This document shows positions 8,664 to 18,772 of a DNA stretch of 64,000 bases, in pieces; position 1 is the stretch's first letter; the number at the start of each line of letters is the position of its first letter. The translations under genes were made by a program, and so were the position numbers. The stretch lies in assembly GCF_014695575.1 (NCBI RefSeq), contig NZ_JACJOO010000057.1:62001-126000 (forward strand), read 5' to 3'. Source of the DNA: Leptolyngbya sp. FACHB-8. GTDB lineage: Bacteria; Cyanobacteriota; Cyanobacteriia; Elainellales; Elainellaceae. The notes below the pieces were generated by a model. That model did not search any database, had not been told where the DNA came from, and was given only the letters and a program-made list of their open reading frames with translations.

Positions 8664-9266
8664 TTATGCTCCAATTTGCGTTGATGAAGAGCCGCTCATG
8701 AATAGCCCAGCTTCCGTGCAAATACCATGCAGCTTTCGATCCCATGGGGCGACAGGAAGCTTGGGAAGACGGGCGAATTCAAACACAATACCGATGGTGG
8801 GAATGTTTAACCAGGCAGGAGAGCTGAGCATACGATCGTAAAAGCCGCCACCATAGCCCAGGCGATAGCCGCGTACGTCACAGGCAACTGCCGGAATCAG
8901 AATCAAATCAACTTCATGGGGAGAAATAACAGGGGCTCGGGGGTGGGGCTCGGTGATGCCGTAGGCACCCTGCTGGAGGGGGAGGATGGCATTCGGTGCC
9001 CAGCGATGCCATGTGAGAGTTTTGCCCTCACAACGTGGAAATCCCCAACGTTTCGGTAGAAAAAGAAGGGGTCTTAATTCGGGTTCTTTCCGAAAGCTGA
9101 AGAAGGCCAGCACAGTTTGCGCCTGCTGGAAGGTGGGCCAGTTTTGTAAGTGCACGCAGAGGCGATCGCTCTTTTCATGCCAAAGATCTGGGTGCATGGC
9201 CTGTCTGGCCCGGAGAAGCGATCGTCGAAGGTCAGCCTTTTGAGATTGCGGATCCGCTGCGTTCAC
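8664..9266 (-). CDS. 5-formyltetrahydrofolate cyclo-ligase
   Basis: Converts 5-formyl-THF to 5,10-methenyl-THF with ATP, salvaging the inactive folate store. Recognised by the substrate/ATP-binding motif GYRLGYGGGFYDR, by LILIPAVACD before it, and by FSFRKEPELRPLL. The frame runs to TTG 9365, but that start lies inside repeat F1 and the extra 33 residues are unlike the family. GTG 9266 gives VNAADPQSQKADLRRSLL, a 200-residue protein of normal length; the exact start stays uncertain. Confidence 0.85.
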   Translation of the reverse strand: MNAADPQSQKADLRRSLLRARQAMHPDLWHEKSDRLCVHLQNWPTFQQAQTVLAFFSFRKEPELRPLLFLPKRWGFPRCEGKTLTWHRWAPNAILPLQQGAYGITEPHPRAPVISPHEVDLILIPAVACDVRGYRLGYGGGFYDRMLSSPAWLNIPTIGIVFEFARLPKLPVAPWDRKLHGICTEAGLFMSGSSSTQIGA

Positions 9267-9359
9267 TGCGATGAAACTGTCGTAGGGTAAGGGATTGACA
9301 GCCTTTGACAACCACTTTACCTGAAAATTTGGCGGTCGGCTTAATTCACACTTTTTTGT

Positions 9360-9471
9360 CAGCAATTCTCATTTTGAAATCAGGCCCGAAAACCGTTCGG
9401 GCATTAAAGCCAAGAGTTCACGCCCGTAGGGCGTGAACTCTTGGCTTTAATGCCCATACTGAGAACTGCTG
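9360..9471 (+). repeat. Family F element, copy F1, with exact 9-bp direct flanks
   Basis: Ends are CAGCAATTCTCATTTTGAAA and CATACTGAGAACTGCTG. Inner hairpin 2 is the long stem TTAAAGCCAAGAGTTCACG around loop GTA; hairpin 1 (CCCGAAAACCG-TTCGGG) is shortened relative to copy F2. CTTTTTTGT occurs at 9351-9359 and again at 9472-9480, immediately outside both ends: a 9-bp target-site duplication. Confidence 0.9.
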
Positions 9472-9477
9472 CTTTTT

Positions 9478-9514
9478 TGTGATGTAGAGTGACCTCAGTT
9501 CACCCTACATCACA
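9478..9514. terminator. Short hairpin TGTGATGTAG/CTACATCACA
   Basis: Arms of 10 bp with partly paired centre (AGTGACCTCAGTTCACC). It abuts the F1 flank and precedes the long hairpin that ends the ABC-transporter gene. Confidence 0.5.
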
Positions 9515-9520
9515 GATTTA

Positions 9521-9597
9521 GGGTCCTTACAGAGATAACTGTTTGGAAGAGTAAGGCAGAACCTCACTCTTCCAAACAGTTATCTCTGTAAGGACCC
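9521..9597. terminator. Perfect 32-bp-arm hairpin abutting the ABC-transporter stop
   Basis: Arms 9521-9552 and 9566-9597 are exact complements (GGGTCCTTACAGAGATAACT and onward). The right arm ends directly before the stop codon of the minus-strand ABC-transporter gene (9598), so it very probably terminates that transcript. Confidence 0.75.
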
Positions 9598-11325
9598 TCA
9601 GGTATCAAACTGCTGAGCATAGTAGCGGGCATAACGTCCGCCTGCATCTAGCAGTTCGGCATGGGTGCCTGACTCGACCACCTGGCCTTGTTCTAACACC
9701 AGAATGCGATCGGCCCGGCGAACAGTGGCAAGGCGATGAGCAATGATGAAGACGGTGCGATCGCGCATCAATCGCTCTAGCGCTTCCTGCACCAGCGCTT
9801 CTGATTCAGCATCCAGAGCGGAAGTTGCTTCATCCAGAATCAGGATTCTAGGATTAAGCAGGACGGCGCGGGCGATCGCAATCCGCTGACGCTGTCCACC
9901 CGATAGATTCATACCCCGCTCTCCGACCCAGGTGTCGTAGCCGTCGGGGAACTGACGGATGAAGGAGTGGGCATTGGCAATCTTTGCCGCTTCTTCGACC
10001 CGCTCCAGCTCAAATACTTTTTGACCAAAAGCTATATTTTGGGCGATCGTGCCGGAGAACAGAATGGTTTCCTGAGGAACCAGCCCAATCTGGCGACGCA
10101 AGCTTTGAAAGGTTACCTGACGGATGTCCGTACCATCGATGAGAATTTGGCCCGATTGAGGATCGTAGAACCGCAGCAGCAAATTGACTAATGTGGATTT
10201 TCCGGCTCCTGATGCACCGACAAGGGCGATCGCCTCTCCCGGAAACGCTAGTAAACTCAGATTACGCAGCGTTGGTTGATGGGCTTCATATCCAAAGGTG
10301 ACCTGGCGATACTCCACCTTGCCGCTAACTCGGGGGAGGGCGATCGCATTGGGTGCTTCCACCACCGACGGCTGCATATCTAATAATTCAAAGATGCGAT
10401 CGACGGAGGCTTGCCCTTGCTTAAACTCGTTGTAGTTCTCTGTCAGGTGGGCAATGGGATCGATCAGCATGGCTACCGCTACGACGTAGCTACCAAATTC
10501 CTGCCCGGTCAGGTTGCCCAGGCTAATCTGCCATCCCCCCAGCAACAGCAGCAGCAATACACTCAAGGCATAGAGGAATCCGACGACGGGAAACTGCACC
10601 GATCGCAACCAGGCTGCCCGATACTTTGCCCGCCGATTTCGCTCCGCTTCTCGGGCAAACCGGGCAATCTCGTACTCCTCAGCGGCAAAGGCACGAATTA
10701 GACGAATGCCGCTAAATACTTCTGTTAATAGGGATGACAAGTCAGAGATTAAGCTCTGGCTTTTGCGGGAAAACACGAGCATCTGTTCTCCAAACCAACC
10801 GATGAGCCATCCCATAAAGGGCACCAGCACCAGGCTAGCGACGGTGAGTTGCCAGTTGAGGTACACCATGTAGCCAAACACGGCGATCAACTGCAAAATG
10901 CAGGGCGTAAAGTCATGGAAGACTTTATTGACCACCTCTCCGATGCGATCAATGTCTTCGGTTAAGCGATAGGTGAGATCTCCAGTTTGCTTGCGTTCGA
11001 AGTAACTGGGACTGAGGGTTTGGAGGTGGGCATAGGTGTGGTTGCGCAGGTCGAGGGCGATCGCCAGCGCCGCTCTAGCCATTAAAGAATCCTGGCCATA
11101 CTGTGCGGTTTTTTGCACTAAAAATATCCCGGCTACCACCAGTGACCAGCGAGCCAGCGGCCCCACTTGCCCCTGCACCAACAAGCCCAGCATTTTTCCG
11201 GCTAACCAGGCAAGCAACGGCCAGGCAGCAGTAAAAACAGCGGTGCAGCCCAAAGCAAACGCAATGGTTCGCCAGTGTGGGCGAAGGTAAGGGAGAAGCC
11301 TTAAATAACTCGAACGCTGTTTCAA
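9598..11325 (-). CDS. ABC-type exporter, fused permease and ATPase (MsbA-like)
   Basis: 575 residues in the usual half-transporter order: six membrane helices (residues about 15-300) then a nucleotide-binding domain. Walker A is GASGAGKST, the Q-loop is in LVPQETILFSG, the signature is LSGGQRQR, Walker B is ILILDEATSALD and the switch His is in IIAHRLAT. It must act as a homodimer or with a partner half. The family (MsbA, LmrA, HlyB-type) exports lipids, drugs or peptides; the substrate is not visible and neighbours give no hint. Confidence 0.92.
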   Translation of the reverse strand: MKQRSSYLRLLPYLRPHWRTIAFALGCTAVFTAAWPLLAWLAGKMLGLLVQGQVGPLARWSLVVAGIFLVQKTAQYGQDSLMARAALAIALDLRNHTYAHLQTLSPSYFERKQTGDLTYRLTEDIDRIGEVVNKVFHDFTPCILQLIAVFGYMVYLNWQLTVASLVLVPFMGWLIGWFGEQMLVFSRKSQSLISDLSSLLTEVFSGIRLIRAFAAEEYEIARFAREAERNRRAKYRAAWLRSVQFPVVGFLYALSVLLLLLLGGWQISLGNLTGQEFGSYVVAVAMLIDPIAHLTENYNEFKQGQASVDRIFELLDMQPSVVEAPNAIALPRVSGKVEYRQVTFGYEAHQPTLRNLSLLAFPGEAIALVGASGAGKSTLVNLLLRFYDPQSGQILIDGTDIRQVTFQSLRRQIGLVPQETILFSGTIAQNIAFGQKVFELERVEEAAKIANAHSFIRQFPDGYDTWVGERGMNLSGGQRQRIAIARAVLLNPRILILDEATSALDAESEALVQEALERLMRDRTVFIIAHRLATVRRADRILVLEQGQVVESGTHAELLDAGGRYARYYAQQFDT

Positions 11326-11386
11326 ACCACTACCAAGATGCTTGCTTAGCTAGGCTATCAGGTTTCGCCCTCAAAACCCTACCGCC

Positions 11387-11435
11387 AAAAACGATGAGAG
11401 GGTGAGAGCACAGCTCTCACCCTCTCATCGTTTTT
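11387..11435. terminator. Intrinsic terminator of the DedA gene
   Basis: Perfect 22-bp stem (AAAAACGATGAGAGGGTGAG and onward), 5-nt loop, with A-run and T-run ends, so it can terminate from either side. It ends 7 bp from the dedA-like stop codon and lies upstream of the ABC gene start. Confidence 0.85.
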
Positions 11436-11442
11436 GACTGAC

Positions 11443-12051
11443 TTATGGATGATTTGTGCGTTGCTGACGCCGCCAGATCCAGAGGCCAAACCCGATCCCT
11501 AGCGACAGAAGCACAATTTTGGAAACGGGGCCCAGATAATGGTCAACCTCGTCGTAGTTCTCGCCAAGAGCATAGCCCAACCAGGTCAACAACGTTGTCC
11601 AAATGACAGTTCCAATGGTGGAGTAAAGCAGGAACAGGGGGAAGTTCATCCCGGCTAGCCCAGCAGGCAACGAGATTAAGGTCCGTACCCCTGGCACCAG
11701 ACGACCCAGAAATACGGCTTTACCGCCGTGTCGGTTGAACCAGTTGACTGCCTTGTCAATATCTTTGCTAGAAACCGTGATCCATTTGCCATAGCGATCG
11801 GCCCATGCTTTGAGCCGGGCTTCTCCAAAGAAGTACCCTACGAAGTACCAGGGGAAGGCTCCTAACACGGTGCCTATGGTGCCAGCGGCGATCGCTGGTA
11901 AAAATCCCATTTTGCCCTGACTGATGGTAAAGCCCGCTAACGGCATAATCAACTCAGACGGAATTGGGGGGAACAGGTTTTCCAGAAACATCAACATGCC
12001 AATCCCCAGGTATCCCAGAGATTCCATCATTTGCGTAATCCATTCAGTCAT
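11443..12051 (-). CDS. DedA-family inner-membrane protein (VTT/SNARE-associated domain)
   Basis: 202 residues with several membrane segments. Family marks are ENLFPPIPSELIMPLAGF near the start, FGEARLKAWADRYGKW, and FLGRLVPGVRTLISLPAGLAGM with its conserved Arg. Bacterial DedA proteins include lipid-carrier and phospholipid flippases needed for envelope stability. Which lipid is moved here is unknown. Its start (12051) is about 200 bp from the ahcY stop, on the same strand. Confidence 0.9.
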   Translation of the reverse strand: MTEWITQMMESLGYLGIGMLMFLENLFPPIPSELIMPLAGFTISQGKMGFLPAIAAGTIGTVLGAFPWYFVGYFFGEARLKAWADRYGKWITVSSKDIDKAVNWFNRHGGKAVFLGRLVPGVRTLISLPAGLAGMNFPLFLLYSTIGTVIWTTLLTWLGYALGENYDEVDHYLGPVSKIVLLSLGIGFGLWIWRRQQRTNHP

Positions 12052-12185
12052 AGCGTCAGTGGGGCGATGGGTAGAAGAGTCAAGGTTGAGTCAATCCTAG
12101 GTACTTTAAGGAACCTGAATGGACAGGTTATCGAGTTTTCATAAAAACTTTTTGAGGTTTGCATCTGCTGTAAATCCTTATTGAA

Positions 12186-12211
12186 GAAGGGCCGAATTCT
12201 CGACCCTTCTC
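12186..12211. terminator. Probable terminator of ahcY
   Basis: Stem AGAAGGGyCG ... CGACCCTTCT with a GAATTCT loop region, about 45 bp past the ahcY stop. In the gene's direction it is followed by a weak T-rich stretch. Confidence 0.5.
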
Positions 12212-12257
12212 CAAAAGATTTAGTCGTGCGGGCTGAGCACACAACCCATACGCTTGA

Positions 12258-13532
<1,275 letters not shown>

Positions 13533-14172
13533 TTAGGGGAACCGTCTTAAGAAATCTTGAGAATTTGCTTTCACTAGCCTACCCATCTTCGTCCAATCCG
13601 ACAAATGATCTACACCGTTAGCAGCGAATATCCTGCTAAAGAATGAGGCTGATGGTGAATTCAGCGAATTTTTAACTCATGCCCACAGAAGTGCCAGTTT
13701 GTAAGCTATCTCAGGGTTTGCTACAGCTTCAAATGGGCTAACTCAGAGGATGGTTTTTTTGAGGTTTGTAAAATCGTTGACCTTACCTCTTGAGAAGTCC
13801 GGGAAGCTGCGGTTGTTGCTACCCTTTGGAATATTTAACCTGTAACTAGGTTTTGGGAACGCATCCGGAATTACCGTCTACGGCGGTGTAGAACAGAACC
13901 GTTCACGGTTTTAGGGGGTTTACTGTCAAATCCCTGGAGAAACCGAAAAAACTCTAGTTAGGAAATTACGACCCTGTCTGCTTGGGTTAACCTCGCTAGA
14001 ATATAAGGTAGGAAGAATCTTTTTAGCTGGTGGCACGTCTGTCCTGGCTAGGAGCCGCCCCACCCCATCCATTTGAGCTCTGGCTCTAAACGTGGGTATC
14101 TTCTAACCCCGTGTGAATCAACTGATTTATCACGGTAGAGGTTGGCTCCATTGTCCTCTCGCATACAGCTTT
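13533..14172. other. Long divergent intergenic region between ahcY and a small membrane protein gene
   Basis: About 640 bp with no coding frame of substance. A promoter-like TAGAATATAAGG stretch is at about 13998-14010. The following 150 bases contain short GC-rich inverted segments and could be a structured 5' leader or small RNA, but no known RNA family was recognised. Confidence 0.4.
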
Positions 14173-14373
14173 ATGGAATCTGGTAGTCAAGTCGAGACTT
14201 TTACTGAACCTCCTCCGCATCGTCTTGCAAACATCGCAGGTACGCTGATCGCCCTGGTGACGTTAATTCTACCTGTAGCGGCGATCGCCTACTACTCCAC
14301 CAGTCCACCCCCTGTTTCCACCCCTAATACGATCTCGCCAACGTCGGCTCCTGCCACCCACCAAGGTCTATAG
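14173..14373 (+). CDS. Small single-pass membrane protein
   Basis: 66 residues from ATG 14173. A short polar start is followed by one membrane helix (IAGTLIALVTLILPVAAIAYY) and a Pro/Ser/Thr-rich tail. An upstream start at 14113 would add 20 residues with no signal-like features. No function can be assigned. It sits 235 bp before the pyrophosphatase gene on the same strand. Confidence 0.6.
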   Translation: MESGSQVETFTEPPPHRLANIAGTLIALVTLILPVAAIAYYSTSPPPVSTPNTISPTSAPATHQGL

Positions 14374-14607
14374 GGTTTGAGAACCACCTCTGGATTTAGA
14401 GGCATTCGATCCATCCCCGTGAGGGCAGTGTTTCATGCGGTATTTAAGCGAAACATCAGCGGATCAAATGTCCTCTTTTACAAGTTAATTCCCGTCTTCC
14501 CATAAAATGCTATTCGGGTAGGCTGGTTTTTATGGCTGTGGCTGGTTATCCTGTCACAGCTTTTGGCTGGTCATACTCAACCGAAGCACAGAAGACGGAG
14601 AGTTATT

Positions 14608-15120
14608 GTGGATTTATCGCGCATTCCGGCTCAACCGAAACCGGGTTTAATTAATGTCCTGATCGAGATTCCTGCGGGCAGCAAAAATAAGTATGAGTTT
14701 GACAAAGACCTGGGCGCGATGGCCCTGGATCGGGTGCTCTACGGCTCCCTGATGTATCCCTTTGATTATGGCTTTGTGCCCAACACTCTGGCTGACGACG
14801 GCGATCCCCTGGATGGCCTGGTAATTATGGATCAGCCCACCTTTCCGGGTTGCGTGATTGCAGCACGTCCTATTGGAATGCTGGAAATGGTTGATGGCGG
14901 CGATCGCGACGAGAAAATTCTCTGCGTTCCCGACAAAGACCCCCGCTATGCCCAGGTCAAGACCCTAGCGGATGTCGCTCCTCATCGGCTTGAAGAGGTT
15001 GCCGAATTCTTCAGAACTTACAAGAATCTGGAGAAGAAAGTGACCGAAATTCTGGGGTGGAAAGATGTTGATCTAGTTATGCCCCTGGTCGAGAAGTGTG
15101 TAAAAGCTTACCAAGCTTAA
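14608..15120 (+). CDS. ppa: Inorganic pyrophosphatase, family I
   Basis: 170 residues. Hydrolyses pyrophosphate to phosphate, pulling biosynthetic reactions forward; Mg-dependent and cytoplasmic. The signature [10 protein letters not shown] with its metal-binding aspartates is present, as are [16 protein letters not shown] and [11 protein letters not shown] 14608 is chosen because GGAG lies 7 bases upstream and homologues start (M/V)DLSRIP; the frame extends upstream to 14563 without family similarity. A hairpin follows at 15134-15166. Confidence 0.95.
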   Translation: MDLSRIPAQPKPGLINVLIEIPAGSKNKYEFDKDLGAMALDRVLYGSLMYPFDYGFVPNTLADDGDPLDGLVIMDQPTFPGCVIAARPIGMLEMVDGGDRDEKILCVPDKDPRYAQVKTLADVAPHRLEEVAEFFRTYKNLEKKVTEILGWKDVDLVMPLVEKCVKAYQA

Positions 15121-15133
15121 TCCAATGGGGTCT

Positions 15134-15166
15134 GGCGGATGAGACTTTGTAACAATCTCATCCGCC
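15134..15166. terminator. Terminator-like hairpin after ppa
   Basis: GGCGGATGAGA paired with TCTCATCCGCC around an 11-nt loop, 13 bp past the ppa stop. Confidence 0.7.
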
Positions 15167-15330
15167 GGCACCGTGAAATAAACACCATTTCTGCCAGAAT
15201 TGCTATGCTAGAGAATCTGGGATATCTTCATCGCGTCTTCAGCCCGGGTTGGATGACAATCCCAGGCATCAGGGAACTCTATAGCCAGGGGACAACTTGC
15301 CCTGCCCACTACGATTAGGCCGATTCCCAA

Positions 15331-16248
15331 ATGTTAGGTTTTGACCCGACCAACGCTGAAGCCAACACTGGTTCAACGACCTCCTTCAATCCGGTGCCGG
15401 ACGACTTTCAAGTTCGGTTTTGGGGTGTGCGAGGCAACATTCCAACGCCCGGTGTAGAAACTACACGGTTTGGGGGTAATACCTCTTGCGTAGAAGTTGT
15501 GGTAGCTGGCCAGCGCCTCATTTTTGATGGCGGTACGGGATTACGGCTTCTAGGTAAGTACCTCCGGCCACGATCGCCCGTCTCGGCCCACATCTTTTTC
15601 ACCCACACCCACTGGGATCGCATCCAGGGGTTCCCGTTTTTCATGCCCGCCTTTGTGGAGGGGAATCAGTTCAGCATCTATGGAGCTGTGGGGCCAAATG
15701 GCGCATCCATTAAGCAGCGGCTCTGTGACCAAATGTTGATTCCCAACTTTCCGGTGCCACTTCAGGCAATGCAGGCTAGTTTGCAATTTCACGATATTTC
15801 GGCTGGTTCGATTATTCCCATTGATGGGGTAACAGTGGAAACAATTTCCCTTAACCGGCCCCATGGTGCTTTGGGTTATCGGATCGCCTGGGATGGCCAT
15901 TCTGTGGTCTATGCCACTGACACGGATCATGAATCGGGTGCGCTGGACCAGGGGCTACTCTATCTGGCTCATGAAGCCGATGTACTAATATACGATGCTT
16001 TCTATACAGAGCATATTTACAAAGGGGATCAAGGGGCAGAGCATCGCCCAGCCATGTGGCAAGCAGGAATTGAGTTAGCGATCGCCGCTAACGTCAAAAA
16101 GGTGGTCTTATTCCATCATGACCCGGAGCACGACGACCAGTTCCTGGAGCAGGTTGAAAAGGATATTCAGCAGCAGTTTCCTAATGTTCTTCTAGCTCGG
16201 GAGGGGATGACCATTCCTCTAGTTAAGACTCAGGGGAAATCCGATTAG
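15331..16248 (+). CDS. MBL-fold metal-dependent hydrolase
   Basis: 305 residues with the beta-lactamase-like fold of PF12706-type phosphodiesterases and related hydrolases (VRFWGVRGNIPTPG, FGGNTSCVEV, IFDGGTGLRLLG). The usual HxHxDH signature reads HTHWDRIQG, so the second-site His is Arg. Later ligands appear in NRPHGALGYRI, YATDTDHE and VLFHHDPEHDD. The changed signature suggests an altered metal site or a subfamily with one metal. Substrate unknown. The N-terminal 25 residues before the fold are low-complexity. Confidence 0.8.
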   Translation: MLGFDPTNAEANTGSTTSFNPVPDDFQVRFWGVRGNIPTPGVETTRFGGNTSCVEVVVAGQRLIFDGGTGLRLLGKYLRPRSPVSAHIFFTHTHWDRIQGFPFFMPAFVEGNQFSIYGAVGPNGASIKQRLCDQMLIPNFPVPLQAMQASLQFHDISAGSIIPIDGVTVETISLNRPHGALGYRIAWDGHSVVYATDTDHESGALDQGLLYLAHEADVLIYDAFYTEHIYKGDQGAEHRPAMWQAGIELAIAANVKKVVLFHHDPEHDDQFLEQVEKDIQQQFPNVLLAREGMTIPLVKTQGKSD

Positions 16249-16340
16249 CTCATTAACTCAGTGGCAGGTTGGATTTAGTCGAACAACACTGTATCGCTGT
16301 CAAAGTTTGGAGCGACGGCTCCTTATATTGTTGGTGCTAC

Positions 16341-16468
16341 GTAACCTCAGTTCGGGTTAAGGGTGTTTTCGAGTGCCGCGCAACGCGCGGCACTCGAAAA
16401 CGCTCATTTTGGCGTGCGCTTTGCGCACGCCAAAATGAGCACTTCAGCTTATCCCGAACTGGGGTTAC
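16341..16468. repeat. Family A double-hairpin element, copy A1
   Basis: 128 bp. Ends AACCTCAGTTCGGG and CCCGAACTGGGGTT. Two consecutive perfect hairpins lie inside: GTTTTCGAGTGCCGCGC with loop AAC, and GCTCATTTTGGCGTGCGC with loop TTT. ACGT borders both ends, consistent with a 4-bp duplication. It is between two convergent genes. Confidence 0.9.
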
Positions 16469-16556
16469 GTATCGTCAATATGAGAAGTCCTGTTTTTAGC
16501 CCCGCAGGGATTCACGCCCTCAAAAACTGCCTCATGTAGGAGGTCTAATAATGGCG

Positions 16557-16591
16557 AAAAAAAACAGGGGTGAATTTCACCCCTGTTTTTT
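16557..16591. terminator. Bidirectional intrinsic terminator
   Basis: AAAACAGGGGTGAA paired with TTCACCCCTGTTTT, with A-run and T-run ends; 17 bp from the stop of the minus-strand gene at 16609. Confidence 0.85.
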
Positions 16592-16608
16592 ATGTGAAAC
16601 TAACTGCC

Positions 16609-17037
16609 TTAACTTTGAGGCTTAATTTGCTTGGCCATATCTAGGAATGGATTCAGGCTGGGGCCAGGACGGCGACGGCTTGAAGTCCCATTCACGGAAA
16701 AATTGGTGGCAAAGTTGGTAGGTTGAGGTTCAGCTACAGCGACGGGCTTGGTTGCAGCAACCGTGGGAGCGGGATTAGCAACCTTCCCATTCGTGCTGGC
16801 CGCAGCAGGAGCTGCTTTAGCTTTTGCTGCAGGCTTTGCCTCGGCCTTGGCCGGAGCAGGCTTTGCCTCGACTTTAGCGGGAGCAGGTGCTTTTGCTTCC
16901 GTAGAAGCACCTGCGGCTGTATCTGCTTCCAGGAAATATTCTGATTTCTTACCTAAACCGATGAGCTTGAAGAGGCCCCCAAAAATTGCCCCCAGGACGG
17001 CAAAAAGACCACCGAATAGTTTATTGATAAAACCCAT
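16609..17037 (-). CDS. Ala/Pro/Lys-rich protein with hydrophobic N-terminus, unknown function
   Basis: 142 residues. The first 30 (MGFINKLFGGLFAVLGAIFG) are a glycine-rich amphipathic or membrane-inserting helix. Residues 40-100 are repetitive Ala/Pro/Lys (APAKVEAKPAPAKAEAKPAA), and the end is Arg/Pro-rich (SSRRRPGPSLNPFLDMAKQI). Low-complexity linker proteins of this kind recur in cyanobacteria. No enzymatic motif. Not recognised beyond that. Confidence 0.65.
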   Translation of the reverse strand: MGFINKLFGGLFAVLGAIFGGLFKLIGLGKKSEYFLEADTAAGASTEAKAPAPAKVEAKPAPAKAEAKPAAKAKAAPAAASTNGKVANPAPTVAATKPVAVAEPQPTNFATNFSVNGTSSRRRPGPSLNPFLDMAKQIKPQS

Positions 17038-17329
17038 TTGTTTGACTGCTCCAAATGCTACGCTACCAGGTCACGGATCAGATTCAACCGCTGTTTCAAT
17101 CAGCAATTCGTTCAAGTGCTTATTACGCCGGAGGGACATTGATGAGCAGATGCGTCCCTAAGGCCGCTGCATCCCAAACCAGGGTGACTCATAATGTCTC
17201 AGCTATTCCTTATTATCCCTATCAAGGGACAGGTTGGATGAACTGACTTAGGAGATTTTCGGATGAAGTTTTTCGAAGCGATCGCCGTTATTCATGTGGT
17301 ATGAGACTTAAGCACAGTTGTTAACCTTA

Positions 17330-17385
17330 ATTCGAGATAAGCCAAGAGCCCATTTTGGCGTACACTCCGAACACGCCAAAATGGG
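17330..17385 (-). repeat. Degenerate half copy of family A (A5)
   Basis: Reads GTTAACCTTAATTCGAGATA, matching the reverse complement of the family A right end, followed by the hairpin CCCATTTTGGCGT/ACGCCAAAATGGG, which corresponds to hairpin 2. The other half is absent. Confidence 0.55.
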
Positions 17386-17430
17386 CCGCTCGCATCTGTA
17401 GGGTTTAGATCAAGTTTGTGGGGTGGACGT

Positions 17431-17559
17431 CAGCAATTCTCAGTATGGGTATCAAAGCCAAGAGTTCACGCCCTACGGGCGTGAACTCTTGGCTTTGATA
17501 CCCGAAAACCGCGCGAAGGCGCGCGGTTTTCGGGCCTGATTTCAAAATGAGAATTGCTG
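17431..17559 (-). repeat. Family F element, copy F2, full length, with exact 9-bp direct flanks
   Basis: 129 bp, inverted relative to F1. Both inner hairpins are intact: GATACC/TCAAAGCCAAGAGTTCAC stem and CCCGAAAACCGCGCG stem. GGTGGACGT stands at 17422-17430 and again at 17560-17568, directly outside the ends: a perfect 9-bp target-site duplication. Confidence 0.92.
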
Positions 17560-17606
17560 GGTGGACGTAGGGGTAAGGTAGGGGTGTTTTACTTTCATTA
17601 GATGCT

Positions 17607-18647
17607 TTAGTCCGGCGATCGCTGGGGCGATTCTGCAGGAATAATGGTTAGGCTCTGCCGGGTTGCGTCACGTATCACGGTAAGAGTAGCCGGTTGATCG
17701 ACTTGCTCCTCAGTGAGGCAGCGGTGTAAGTCGTCAATGCCCGTTACACGTTGGGTGTTGAACCCGATGATGATATCGCCCAGCCGTAACCCAGCTCGTT
17801 GAGCGGGGCTGTTGGCTTCGATGGAGGAGATGCGAACGCCGCTCTCGAAGGTGAGGTCAAGCAATCGCACGAGCCGACGAGGAAGCGAAATATTTTGGCC
17901 ACCCACCCCAATGTAGCCCCGACGAATACGTCCGTTTTGAATGAGCTGACCAGCCACGTAACGGGCTGTGTTGACGGCGATCGCAAAGCAAATCCCCTGT
18001 GCTGGAAGGATAATGGCGGTGTTCACACCAATAACCTCGCCTCGAGAATTAACTAAGGGGCCACCAGAGTTACCGGGGTTCAAAGCTGCATCGGTTTGAA
18101 TGATGTTGTCAATCAGGCGGCCAGTACGGGAACGGAGCGATCGCCCCAGAGCGCTCACAACTCCGGCGGTCAGGGTAGCCTGGAAGCCATAGGGGTTACC
18201 GATGGCGATCGCCATCTGCCCTACTCGTACTTGATCAGAATCTCCCAGCGTAACAGGCACCAGCGTTGGCGCATGAACTCGAATGACCGCCAAATCTGTT
18301 TCTGGATCGCTGCCCACTAGATCAGCAGCACCCCGCTGTCCGTCGGGTAGGGTGACTTCCAGACGGCTTGCTCCTTGAACAACGTGGCTATTGGTGAGAA
18401 TGTATCCGTCTGGTGTAAGCACAAACCCCGAACCATTGCCAGCGAGGCCACTTCGCTGCCCACGCCGTCCCCACACCTCAATGTTCACAACGGATGGACT
18501 GACGGTTTCGGCAACATTGACTACGGCCTCAGAGTAGGCATCCAACAAGGGGCCGTCGTTCACTCGGGGTAGCTGTGCCGGACCATGAGACTCGGAGCCA
18601 GAATTTGAGACGAACTGCAAACCAGTCATGTGATTGCTCCCTGGCAC
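17607..18647 (-). CDS. HtrA/Deg-like serine protease (S1C) with PDZ domain
   Basis: 346 residues. The trypsin-like triad is His in TNSHVVQG, Asp in DPETDLAVI and Ser in NPGNSGGPL. One PDZ domain follows (residues about 240-340; GVRISSIEANSPAQRAGLRLGD). Deg proteases degrade or refold damaged proteins. No signal peptide or membrane anchor is seen, unlike typical HhoA/HhoB/HtrA of cyanobacteria, so a cytoplasmic location is inferred. The start may be M1 or M7 (MTGLQFVS). Confidence 0.9.
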   Translation of the reverse strand: MPGSNHMTGLQFVSNSGSESHGPAQLPRVNDGPLLDAYSEAVVNVAETVSPSVVNIEVWGRRGQRSGLAGNGSGFVLTPDGYILTNSHVVQGASRLEVTLPDGQRGAADLVGSDPETDLAVIRVHAPTLVPVTLGDSDQVRVGQMAIAIGNPYGFQATLTAGVVSALGRSLRSRTGRLIDNIIQTDAALNPGNSGGPLVNSRGEVIGVNTAIILPAQGICFAIAVNTARYVAGQLIQNGRIRRGYIGVGGQNISLPRRLVRLLDLTFESGVRISSIEANSPAQRAGLRLGDIIIGFNTQRVTGIDDLHRCLTEEQVDQPATLTVIRDATRQSLTIIPAESPQRSPD

Positions 18648-18772
18648 GATGAGAAGGGTGTTTCCATTGTGCCGAGCGCCCTCAACATTGGGGGTGCAAG
18701 AATGGTACGGTCGTCTCTCCTGACAGGAACGGAAATCGCGACTTGAGCGTTAAAGAGTCTGCTGGGAAATGT

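Noticed and set aside
13880-14110. Possible 6S or other known small RNA before the small membrane protein gene
   Set aside because: No recognisable consensus; only vague inverted segments.
16341-16468. Possibility that the hairpin arrays are a CRISPR array
   Set aside because: Repeats are palindromic pairs at dispersed sites with no regular spacers and no cas genes.
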